DNA of 49,299 nt. Source: a virus. The DNA lies in IMG/VR virus record IMGVR_UViG_3300036944_000737, positions 1 to 49,299 of that record; one strand, 5' to 3'. Of the stretch, positions 15,192-22,758 are shown piece by piece (position 1 is the stretch's first letter; each line of letters opens with the position of its first letter). The notes below the pieces were generated by a model. The model made no database searches and was not told where the DNA came from. It saw only the letters and a program-made list of their open reading frames with translations. A program made the translations under genes and the position numbers.

Positions 15192-15514
15192 AGTGCGAGC
15201 ACGTCTATAAGAACGGGTCTCCTTGCAAAGGGAACGCGGTGCGCGGGCTTAACCTGTGCGACGTTCACGGGTTCCGAGTGCGGTACTTCATCAAACTAAC
15301 ATGGCAAGCGCAGCCGGGGGACCACTGGACCAAGAGGCAGAAGGCCGTGTGGCCCGTGCTATTTGACACCACGGAGCAAGCCTTGGATCACCTTCGGAGC
15401 GTAGACGTCTACCGGAACCTGCACGGGCGCCGTAAGCTGACGGCCGCGGTCGAGCCGACCAGAAAGCGGTTCGCGGTCCGACACCTTGCCCGAGTGCAAG
15501 GAGCCGCGGAATGA
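15188..15514 (+). CDS. Small Cys/His-containing hypothetical protein
   Basis: 108 residues. N-terminal CEHVYKNGSPCKGNAV and NLCDVHGF give C-x8-C...C-x2-H, a likely small zinc-binding motif. Basic, helical remainder. Start overlaps the integrase stop. Could be a DNA-binding partner of integration, but no family is recognised. Confidence 0.6.
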   Translation: MKCEHVYKNGSPCKGNAVRGLNLCDVHGFRVRYFIKLTWQAQPGDHWTKRQKAVWPVLFDTTEQALDHLRSVDVYRNLHGRRKLTAAVEPTRKRFAVRHLARVQGAAE

Positions 15515-15603
15515 TGGGCTTGCGTGCGCAAATCGCCCCTGCTATGGAGCACCTGCTTGCGCACAAAACGCTCGACTCGGGCATGTTTGACAGACAGACA
15601 TGA
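15511..15603 (+). CDS. Possible 30-residue peptide
   Basis: ATG overlaps the stop of the previous gene (ATGA); 30 codons to TGA, just upstream of attP. No similarity recognised. Evidence is only coupling and context, so it may be chance. Confidence 0.25.
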   Translation: MMGLRAQIAPAMEHLLAHKTLDSGMFDRQT

Positions 15604-15858
15604 CCTACAACGACCGACAACGCCCCGACAAGGCCGCGTCGATCTGCGAGGAAAACCGGGGAAATCGTTGTAGGGCAAGCTGTAGGGCGCTGTCGGGTGA
15701 CAGTCTTGACATCGTAGTGGTCACAGGTTCGATCCCTGTCGCGCCCACCAACTTTCCCCTCGCAAAATCAACGACATGGCGGGGCGCCCTACACAGGGCG
15801 CTTTGCCCGACAGACAGAAATTTGCGCATATCTTTGCGCACCTTTTGGGGGATTTGAG
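15604..15858. other. Attachment-site region, no convincing gene
   Basis: Non-coding. It holds repeats of TGTAGGGC at 15669 and 15681 with an inverted copy at 15786-15793, likely arm-type integrase sites, the tRNA-like core (15705-15750), and a 7-bp hairpin GCGCCCT/AGGGCGC at 15784-15801. Minus-strand frame reading VGATGIEPVT here is a known artefact of tRNA 3' ends. Confidence 0.6.
15705..15750 (+). other. attP core: 3' half of a tRNA-Val(GAC)-like gene
   Basis: The sequence can be laid out as tRNA: anticodon loop TTGACAT (GAC), 3' anticodon stem CGTAG, variable TGGTC, T-stem ACAGG, T-loop TTCGATC, T-stem CCTGT, acceptor CGCGCCC, ACCA. The 5' half of a tRNA is absent, so it is not a functional gene but the identity block that restores the host tRNA on integration. 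Close to the integrase gene, as usual. Isotype from anticodon is inference. Confidence 0.8.
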
Positions 15859-16095
15859 ATGAGGTGTTTGAACTGCGGCCATGAAAACGACCGCGTGTGG
15901 TACGAACCCCTACGCCAGCCGCTTCGCCCTTACCTTCGCGAAGGCGCGACCCCGGCAAGGGAGAAGGCGTATAGGCGGTGGGCCTGTGCCAAATGCAGGC
16001 GTTACCACTTCCCCGATGGGTCGCTGTACAAGAACCCGTTCCCCGAGACTGCCGAGGCGTTAACCGAACATTCCGGCGATCCCCTCGCCGAATAG
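15859..16095 (+). CDS. Zinc-ribbon hypothetical protein
   Basis: 78 residues with CLNCGHEN near the start and CAKCRRYHF near residue 43, two CxxC knuckles of a small zinc ribbon. It stands alone after attP on the plus strand, with GGGG upstream, and its end overlaps the transglycosylase gene on the other strand by 36 bases. Could be a lysogenic-conversion gene. Function unknown. Confidence 0.55.
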   Translation: MRCLNCGHENDRVWYEPLRQPLRPYLREGATPAREKAYRRWACAKCRRYHFPDGSLYKNPFPETAEALTEHSGDPLAE

Positions 16096-16722
16096 CGCCT
16101 GCTTGCGGCGCTGTGCTTCGGCCTCTCGTTCCTCACCTCGGCGGCGGATCTCCGCGCCGGGGTCTGGAGCCGCCGCGCCGAAGGACGGCATGATCGCGGG
16201 CGTGCCGAGGCCGCCGGCAGCGCCGAACATCCCCGCCAGCCCCATGTTGACCGGCGGCACGGAAGGGCCAAAGGACAGGTTCTCGCCGCCCAGCAACGCG
16301 GCGGCCTTGGCCTGGTGCGGCGCCATCTGGTTGTTCACCTTGTCGGCCACCGTGCCGGGCGCGCCGCCATTGTTCGCGTCGCTGGCGTTGTAGCGCCCCG
16401 GCGCGCCGGCGTTGACAATGCTATAGGCGTCCAGCAGCCCCATGCCTGGCTTGTAGCCGTTCTGCCGCAGGTAGCGCACGACCGCGCCATCCGGGCCCAG
16501 CTGCGACCCGACCGGGTCTTGCCAGTTCACGCCATACTGCCGCGCTTGTGGCTCGCCGAACTGGATCAGTCCGCGGTGTTGGCCCCACTGCGTCGTCGGG
16601 CCTGCCTGCGTGGGCGAGAACGTCCCGCCGGTCTCGTAGGAGATGATCGTGGCCAGATCGGCGGGGTTCATCCCGAGCGACCGCGCCGACGCGATGATCC
16701 CGTCCCGGATACGCGGGTCCAT
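16060..16722 (-). CDS. Virion lytic transglycosylase-like protein
   Basis: 220 residues. NPADLATIISYETGGTF, HRGLIQFGEPQARQYG and LLDAYSIVNAG match lysozyme/transglycosylase-like domains of phage internal virion proteins; the Glu in SYETGG is the likely catalytic acid. The C-terminal 90 residues are Gly/Ala-rich with a charged helix. Probably opens peptidoglycan during DNA entry. Ends AGMFG-TAA; an internal LFGEGIAGMFG doublet is notable. Last gene of the late operon. Confidence 0.75.
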   Translation of the reverse strand: MDPRIRDGIIASARSLGMNPADLATIISYETGGTFSPTQAGPTTQWGQHRGLIQFGEPQARQYGVNWQDPVGSQLGPDGAVVRYLRQNGYKPGMGLLDAYSIVNAGAPGRYNASDANNGGAPGTVADKVNNQMAPHQAKAAALLGGENLSFGPSVPPVNMGLAGMFGAAGGLGTPAIMPSFGAAAPDPGAEIRRRGEEREAEAQRRKQALFGEGIAGMFG

Positions 16723-19533
16723 TCAGCGGCCCTCCTGTATCGCATCCATCAGGGGATCTTCCTCGGTCTCGCCGGCCTCGAGCGCGTTTAGCACGTTCGT
16801 GCCGCGCGCGCCGTATTTCTGCGTCATCATCTGCTTGTAGGCCCCGGCGGTGGCCGGGTTGTACCGCTCCAGCAGATCGGCGGCCATGCCGGGGTTGTTC
16901 ACCACGGCGGCGGTCAGCTGGTCGATCGCCCGGCTCTGCACCTGGGCCGACTTGTTGCGCAGCCAGGTCGACATGACGTCCACCACGGCGATCACCGGCG
17001 ACAGCTGGCCGCGCTGCACCGACCGGGCGCGCGAGGCGATAGAGGACGTCGAGAGCGACGGGTCGAACTTGCCGGTCAGAGCCTGCGCGGTGCCAGACGA
17101 TCCCGGCGCCCGGGCGCGCGTGCTGCCGTCAGCGGCGGCCAGCGCCTCGAAGACCTTGCGGATGTTCGCCAGATCCTCGGGGTTGTCGGACCAGAGCTCG
17201 TCGGCCGCAGCCGCGAATTTGGGGTCGTCGATCAGGTCGCGCAGCACGCGCCCGTTCCAGCGCGCCCCGCCCTCGGTGTTCGCCGCCGAGAACTGGCCGC
17301 GGTTCTTGACCTCTTCCCAGAGCGCCGATTTCAGGTCTTGTCGGGCGGTCGGGGTGTTGGCCCGCTCCGCCAGCTGCTTTGCTGCCGCGCGTGGATCCGG
17401 CGCGTTGATCATCGTGCGCACGCTGTCCGTCACCCGCTCGTTGCTGTAACGCAGGTAGGAGCCTTCCGGCGTGCGCGTCGAGGTCAGCGCGGTTTCCGTC
17501 TCGCGCGCCGTCTTCTCGGCTGCGTTCAGTTGGGCGCGCGTCGTGCCGGCCGTCTCCAGCGCGGCGCGCAGCTCGGGGAACTCGGACAGCAGAATGCCCC
17601 GCTCGCCCACATAGCGGCCTAGTTGTTCGGGCTTGTCCAGCAGGCCGCGCTGCACGACTTCGGAGCGGACCTGATCGGCGAGGCCGTCACGGACCCGCTG
17701 ATCCGACCCGGCTTCCGTCAGCAGCGCCCGCAGATCGGTGACACGGCCCTGGTCGGGCTGCGCGAAGGTCGACGGCACGGCGCTGTCGTCCAGCGCGTAG
17801 CCGCCGCCCTCGCGCGGGCGCAGGACGCTTTCGATCCCGGTGCCGGGGCGCTCGAAACGGTCGGCCACATCACGACGCTGCGCCTTCGCCGCGTCGAACT
17901 TGGCCATTTCTTCCGGCGGCAAGTTCTGCGCGATGAAATCGTCCAAGGGGTCGAGATACTGGCCGCCGACATGCGCGGCGCGGCGCTGACCGGCCGCCCT
18001 ATTCGTGCGGATGTCATCGGTAAGCCCTTGGCGCACCGCCATCACCTCGGACAGCGGAACGCCGTCGGGCGCTGCGGGCGGCTGGCGCATCATGGGCTGC
18101 CCGGAAGCGTCCAGCAGCCCGGTCGGGACCGGATCGGCCGGCGCGGGCGGCGCCAGCTGGGCCGGGACGTTGGCCTCGCTTGGGCGGAAGCGCGCGGCGT
18201 CGTTGACCGGCAGCCGGGCGTCCACCGCGCCGAAAGCTTCGCGCAGCGGGGCTCCCGGCAGGATCACGCCGTCGTTCAGTTGCCCGTAGGCATCGCGGAC
18301 GCCCTGCTGCGCCGTGCCGTAGGCGTCAGCCACGCCGGCGCGCACCGCGGACCCGCGGGCCGTCGCGTCGGCCATGCCGGGCTGCAGCCCTGCGACCTGA
18401 TCGCCGAACATCTGGCGCAGGAAGTCGGCTTCGCTCTGGACCTCGGCGATCCGCGCGTCGACGCCGGCCTGCAGGTCCGCGCGGAACCGGCCGGGCGAGC
18501 CGACCGGGGCCAGTTCGGTCATGCGGGCGCCGATAGCCTCGTCGTTCCCGACGCGGCGCGCATTGGCCGCTCCGGGCGCGACCGCGTCGGCGTTGTAGGC
18601 GAAGGTGGACAAGCCCGGGTCGCTGGCGCGATCCGCCAGGTTGGCCCGGTATCCCGGCACCGCCTGCTCGACCGGCGCGGCGATGCGCAGACCATCCGCG
18701 AGCGGCTGCGTGTCGACGCGGCCCGTGCTGGCGAACTGCTGGCCGAGTCGGGTCGAGGAGTTGATCAGCCGGTCGGCGACGGCCTGCCCGGCCACGTCGT
18801 CCATCATGCCGGGGCTACCGGTGGCGCCCGCCGCGAGGTTGCGCAGAGCGCCCAGCAGGCCAGCGCCCGCGGCGGTGCCCAGCACGCCGCCGAACGAGCC
18901 GAGAGTATCGGACAAAGGGCCGGCGTTCGGGCCGGCGGCCTCGTTCGCGATGCCGGCGCCCGCGCCGGCACCCACGGCGTACGTGCCTTCTCGGGCAGCG
19001 AGACCGCTCGGGTTCACCGCAGCCGGTTGCAGCAAGGCGCCGGTCAGCGCCTCGCCCAGCGTGCGCGGGGAGTTGGCCATGCGGTTCATGGCGCTGACGC
19101 TCTTCCCGCCGGCGTAGGCTAGGCCGCCAGCCATCGGGACCGTCGTCGCGCCGATCTCTTCCCCGATACGGTTGATGACGCGCTCCAGCCCGTTCTGCGG
19201 CTGGTAGTCCGGGATCACCCCGCCCCCGCGCAGGATCGTGTCTATCGTCTCGCGCCCGCCTACCGGACTGTCGGTGATCGGGCCAAAACCCTGCTCGCCC
19301 GGCAATGCGTTCAGCACACGCGGGGCGTTGTTCATCAGATCGACCGGCGCACCGACCGCCATAGCGACGCCCTGCCGTGCGCCATCGCCGAGCGCAGACG
19401 CGGCGCCAGAAAGCGTAGGCATGGCGGGCTTCGGCGGCGCCGGGAGCGGGGCGGGCCGGAAAGCGGCCCACGGATCAACCGTCGGGGCTGGCGCGGCACG
19501 GAAGGCGGCCCAGGGGTCTACTGCGTCGGCCAT
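16723..19533 (-). CDS. Large internal virion / DNA ejection protein
   Basis: 936 residues, placed like the large ejection proteins of podoviruses. Begins with repeats DPWAAFR (two copies in the first 25 residues). A Gly/Ala-rich hydrophobic region occurs around 160-215, followed by long Ala/Arg-rich helical segments. One base separates it from the preceding stop-start overlap. No enzymatic motif seen. Likely released into the host to form the DNA conduit. Confidence 0.65.
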   Translation of the reverse strand: MADAVDPWAAFRAAPAPTVDPWAAFRPAPLPAPPKPAMPTLSGAASALGDGARQGVAMAVGAPVDLMNNAPRVLNALPGEQGFGPITDSPVGGRETIDTILRGGGVIPDYQPQNGLERVINRIGEEIGATTVPMAGGLAYAGGKSVSAMNRMANSPRTLGEALTGALLQPAAVNPSGLAAREGTYAVGAGAGAGIANEAAGPNAGPLSDTLGSFGGVLGTAAGAGLLGALRNLAAGATGSPGMMDDVAGQAVADRLINSSTRLGQQFASTGRVDTQPLADGLRIAAPVEQAVPGYRANLADRASDPGLSTFAYNADAVAPGAANARRVGNDEAIGARMTELAPVGSPGRFRADLQAGVDARIAEVQSEADFLRQMFGDQVAGLQPGMADATARGSAVRAGVADAYGTAQQGVRDAYGQLNDGVILPGAPLREAFGAVDARLPVNDAARFRPSEANVPAQLAPPAPADPVPTGLLDASGQPMMRQPPAAPDGVPLSEVMAVRQGLTDDIRTNRAAGQRRAAHVGGQYLDPLDDFIAQNLPPEEMAKFDAAKAQRRDVADRFERPGTGIESVLRPREGGGYALDDSAVPSTFAQPDQGRVTDLRALLTEAGSDQRVRDGLADQVRSEVVQRGLLDKPEQLGRYVGERGILLSEFPELRAALETAGTTRAQLNAAEKTARETETALTSTRTPEGSYLRYSNERVTDSVRTMINAPDPRAAAKQLAERANTPTARQDLKSALWEEVKNRGQFSAANTEGGARWNGRVLRDLIDDPKFAAAADELWSDNPEDLANIRKVFEALAAADGSTRARAPGSSGTAQALTGKFDPSLSTSSIASRARSVQRGQLSPVIAVVDVMSTWLRNKSAQVQSRAIDQLTAAVVNNPGMAADLLERYNPATAGAYKQMMTQKYGARGTNVLNALEAGETEEDPLMDAIQEGR

Positions 19534-21026
19534 TACGGCACCACTCCCGTCGTCCCGTCAGGCAGCAGGATCGGCGTGCCGGACGGCAGCTGCATGGCCT
19601 CTTCGGGAGAGTTCACACGCCGGGGCGTCGCCGGGGGAGGCGCGGCGCCGGGCAGGTTCTGCAGCATCCCGCCGAGGCCGCCCGGCGCCGCGGGGGCCAT
19701 CGGGGCCGCGGGCGGCGCGCCAGGCGCCGGGGTGCCCGGGCCGAGGCCGTTCGCCATGACGCCGCGCAGGATGCCTTCCTGGTCCTCGATCAGGCTGATC
19801 GCGGTCTCCAGACGGGCGGCGCTGTCGGCCTGGTTGCCCGTGAGGCTGTCCAGCCCGAGAGCCGCGCGTGAGGCCCGCAGCATCTCGTTCGAGAGCCGTT
19901 CGCCCGTCGTGGTCTTGGCGTACTGGAAGGCCAGCAAGTTGGCCATCATTTCGATCGCCGGGATGTTCGGGTCGAAAGCGCCTGCGAGGCTGCTGTCGGC
20001 CGCGCCGCGCTCGATGTCAGCCATTACCTCCTGCATCCCGCCGCCGAAGAACGCGCCGAGCTCGCCGCCGGTCTGCAGGACGTTCTGCGTCGTGCCGCGC
20101 AGCCAGCCAACCGCGCCCTGCGACGCAGGGGCCGAGATGATCAGGTCGCGCAGCCGGACGGCCGTGTTCTTGGCCACCGTGATGTCGATCAGCTGCTGCT
20201 CGATGTTGTTCTGCACCGGCTTGCCGAGGCCCGTCTGATCGGGCGTGCCGACCGTCGAGGGCACATCGTAGGGCATCATGTTCGCGGGCGCGGGCGAGCC
20301 GTCCTCCAGCGTGGAAAGGCCGGTGTTCGGATCGAACACGCCGCGCGCCGACCGGCCCGTGTTCGGGTCGCGCAGGATGACCTGCTTCTTCGCCGCCTGC
20401 GATCCCGAGTTGTTGTAGGGCGTCTGGCCGATGGCATCGGGCCGCAGCACGTTGGTCGGCGCCCCGTCCGCGCCGAGGATCGCCTCGATCGGCGTCGAGC
20501 CAAAGACGATCGCTTCGCGCTGGTCTTGCGGCAGCTGCAGATAGTCGAGCCCTTGCGCTTCGTCCATCGACAGCGGCTTCGGTGCGCCTTGCTCGGGCGG
20601 CAGCGCGGGCAGGCCGAACTGCCCGGCGATGCCCTCGGGCAGCGCGGGCCGGATCTGGCCGGGGTTGAGCGGGCCGAAGGCACCGTTCACGACGGAAGCC
20701 TGCGCGGAAACGTCCTGCCCGCGGCGCGCGGTATCCGCCTCGACGCCGATCCCGTAGCGATCCGTCGCGTCGGTCGTGTCGACCTGATAGGTGAAGCCCT
20801 GCGGCGTCTGGCCGTAGTCCTGCACGCCGATCAGCGACGCCTGCTCCGAGGGCGTCGTGCCGCCCGCGAACAGTTGCGCCAGCTGGTCGTTCTTCTGCTT
20901 GTTGAGCCCCGCGACCGAGTAGGCCGCCACGTCCTGCGCGCTCGGCGGCCCGAAGGCCTGCGCGAGGTTCGTGAACGCCGCGCCCAGATTGGGGTCGTTA
21001 TAAAGGCGATTTTGCGTGAAAGCCAT
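19533..21026 (-). CDS. Internal virion / ejection protein
   Basis: 497 residues from MAFTQNRLYND (the ATG overlaps the preceding stop, TAATG). N-terminal half Gln/Ala-rich; about 280-400 helical (NIEQQLIDITVAKNTAVRLRDL, TTGERLSNEMLRASRAALG); C-terminal Pro/Ala-rich linker and LPSGTPILLPDGTTGVVP. Gene order suggests a structural ejection protein. No family named with certainty. Confidence 0.6.
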   Translation of the reverse strand: MAFTQNRLYNDPNLGAAFTNLAQAFGPPSAQDVAAYSVAGLNKQKNDQLAQLFAGGTTPSEQASLIGVQDYGQTPQGFTYQVDTTDATDRYGIGVEADTARRGQDVSAQASVVNGAFGPLNPGQIRPALPEGIAGQFGLPALPPEQGAPKPLSMDEAQGLDYLQLPQDQREAIVFGSTPIEAILGADGAPTNVLRPDAIGQTPYNNSGSQAAKKQVILRDPNTGRSARGVFDPNTGLSTLEDGSPAPANMMPYDVPSTVGTPDQTGLGKPVQNNIEQQLIDITVAKNTAVRLRDLIISAPASQGAVGWLRGTTQNVLQTGGELGAFFGGGMQEVMADIERGAADSSLAGAFDPNIPAIEMMANLLAFQYAKTTTGERLSNEMLRASRAALGLDSLTGNQADSAARLETAISLIEDQEGILRGVMANGLGPGTPAPGAPPAAPMAPAAPGGLGGMLQNLPGAAPPPATPRRVNSPEEAMQLPSGTPILLPDGTTGVVP

Positions 21027-21691
21027 TACTTCGCCCCGCCCATCCACGAGGGCAGCTTCATGCTGCCATCCAGCACCCCGTTGGTGATCCCGTAGTTCAT
21101 CCCGACGCTGCCGGCGCCGCCCAGCAGGTCCGCCAGAAGCTGCATACCGCCACCGGACTGCGCGGCGGCCTCCAGCTCGTAGGGCAGCACGCCCTGCGAG
21201 CCCTGTTTGAACCCGCCGATCTGGCCGACCAGACCCGCGTTCCGTGCCTGGTCGCGCGACAGCCCGCCCATCGTGTCGCCGAAGGAGCGCAGCGCCCCTC
21301 GGGCGTTGGCCTGTTGGCCCGTGAAGGCTCCGGCCTTGGCCGACTGCTTGGCGATCTCCTGCGTCACGACGTCGTTCGACGCGCTCGGCATCACGGTCCC
21401 AGCGGCCACGTTCGCATCGCCGACGGCGGGGGCGGCGGCCTGCGGCGCGTTGGCGAAATACTGGCCGAGCGAGACGGCCTTCTCGTCCTGCTGGCCGTCA
21501 AAATCGTTGTAGCTGTCGCGCGAGGCGGCGTTCAGCACGGCGGCCTCGCGGTCGAAATCCCTCTGCCGCCGCCGCTCCGCGTCGAGCGCGGCGTCTCGCG
21601 CGTTCTGCTGCTTCTGCGAGGCCATGTAGTTAAGCCCGGTCGAGGCGGCCGTAGCGGCAGCGCCGAAGATCATTGGAAGGGTCCAGAACAT
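21026..21691 (-). CDS. Internal virion protein, gp14-like position
   Basis: 221 residues. Hydrophobic N-terminus (PMIFGAAATAASTGLNYMA), then a charged coiled coil (RDAALDAERRRQRDFDREAAV), Gly-rich end. Resembles the small T7 gp14-like ejection proteins that insert in the outer membrane; similarity is architectural only. Confidence 0.55.
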   Translation of the reverse strand: MFWTLPMIFGAAATAASTGLNYMASQKQQNARDAALDAERRRQRDFDREAAVLNAASRDSYNDFDGQQDEKAVSLGQYFANAPQAAAPAVGDANVAAGTVMPSASNDVVTQEIAKQSAKAGAFTGQQANARGALRSFGDTMGGLSRDQARNAGLVGQIGGFKQGSQGVLPYELEAAAQSGGGMQLLADLLGGAGSVGMNYGITNGVLDGSMKLPSWMGGAK

Positions 21692-21695
21692 GGCC

Positions 21696-22313
21696 TTACC
21701 TCACCGTGACGGAGTTGCTGGAGGGGGAGTAGAGCGTCGCGCTCCCCGACGACGGGTTGGCCCCGCCGTAGCCGTAGGCCCGGGCGCGCTCGGCGGCGAC
21801 GGCCGTTCCGAGGCCGGACGTAAAGTCTGCGAACAGCCCCGTGATCGGGTTGTAGGCCGGGGTGGTCGAAAGCGCGTCGGCGCGGGCCAGCGACGAATTG
21901 GCGGCCCCCGCGGCGTCGCCGGTGGCGTTCAGCGTCAGGATCAGGTCCGACCGCGCGGTCTCGACCCCGTTCCTCGCCTGCGTTTCATAGTCGAGCGCCT
22001 GGTCGGCGATGGACTGCGATTGAAGGTCATACTGCTTTTGGAGTTCGCCGGCGAGCGAAGCCCGCGAAGAGCTTTCCAGCTGCCCGTTCCGCGCCAGCGC
22101 GAAGGTCAGTTCCTTCTGCGCGTCGGTGCGCTGGTCCTCGATCTGCGGCATGGCGAAATTCAGATACGCCTGCCGCTGCTGGTCGTAGAACCCGTCGTCG
22201 AACTGCGAGAACGTGGTGTCGATCGCCGCCGTGCCTTCGCGGATCGCCGCCTGCCGCTCCTCTTCCTGCTTGCGGTAGTAGTCGTCCTGGTCGCCGCCGC
22301 CCTTGCTACCCAT
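21696..22313 (-). CDS. Hypothetical virion-associated protein
   Basis: 205 residues. N-terminal charged helix (DDYYRKQEEERQAAIREG), long Gln/Ala-rich coiled coil through about 130, Gly/Ser-rich tail. Lies in the ejection-protein block, 4 bases before the next gene. Probable internal virion component; not recognised. Confidence 0.55.
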   Translation of the reverse strand: MGSKGGGDQDDYYRKQEEERQAAIREGTAAIDTTFSQFDDGFYDQQRQAYLNFAMPQIEDQRTDAQKELTFALARNGQLESSSRASLAGELQKQYDLQSQSIADQALDYETQARNGVETARSDLILTLNATGDAAGAANSSLARADALSTTPAYNPITGLFADFTSGLGTAVAAERARAYGYGGANPSSGSATLYSPSSNSVTVR

Positions 22314-22314
22314 C

Positions 22315-22758
22315 CTACATCTCCCGTCTCATCGCCAGCCCGACGCACTTGAACCCGAGCTTCGCAAGAAACTTCGCAGTTTGTTCTGTCTGAAAGCTGT
22401 TCTCGTTGCCCCCGATGATCTCGTTCGCGCCGATCGCTTCGGCCCAACGGATCAATTCGTTCATCAGGAGAGCGGCCGCCCGAGTTCCGCGCTTTTCCGG
22501 CTTGACGAACAATACCTCTTGCTGGACGAACAGTCCATCAAAACCGCGATGCACCGCATAGTCGCCCAGCAGGAAGCCAGTCAGCCCCGAGGCGTCCTCC
22601 GTAACCCAAAATACCGGGCTCGCCTTGGTGAGATAGTCCACGAACGTGGCGCGGAACCGAAGCTCGTTGAATACGCGGCTAGGGCGATGCTCCGCCGCGC
22701 CCCTCGCCATTTCCGAGACCTCGGCCATGTCGGCCAAATTTGCGAGGCGCGCCTTCAT
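22315..22758 (-). CDS. GNAT-family acetyltransferase-like protein
   Basis: 147 residues from MKARLANLADMAEV. EVLFVKPEKRGTRAAALLMNELIRWA is the GNAT motif A region (acetyl-CoA binding R-G-T/x-x-A), and AEAIGANEIIGG, FLAKLGFKCVG complete the fold. It lies between the tail nozzle and ejection proteins and overlaps the nozzle stop (ATGA). Such genes occur in podovirus structural clusters; substrate unknown. Confidence 0.75.
   Translation of the reverse strand: MKARLANLADMAEVSEMARGAAEHRPSRVFNELRFRATFVDYLTKASPVFWVTEDASGLTGFLLGDYAVHRGFDGLFVQQEVLFVKPEKRGTRAAALLMNELIRWAEAIGANEIIGGNENSFQTEQTAKFLAKLGFKCVGLAMRREM

Noticed and set aside
15705-15750. Functional tRNA gene
   Set aside because: Only the 3' half is present; no acceptor 5' strand or D-arm.
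15605-15958. Minus-strand ORF containing VGATGIEPVTTTMS
   Set aside because: This peptide is the well-known false translation of a tRNA 3' end; here it reads across attP.
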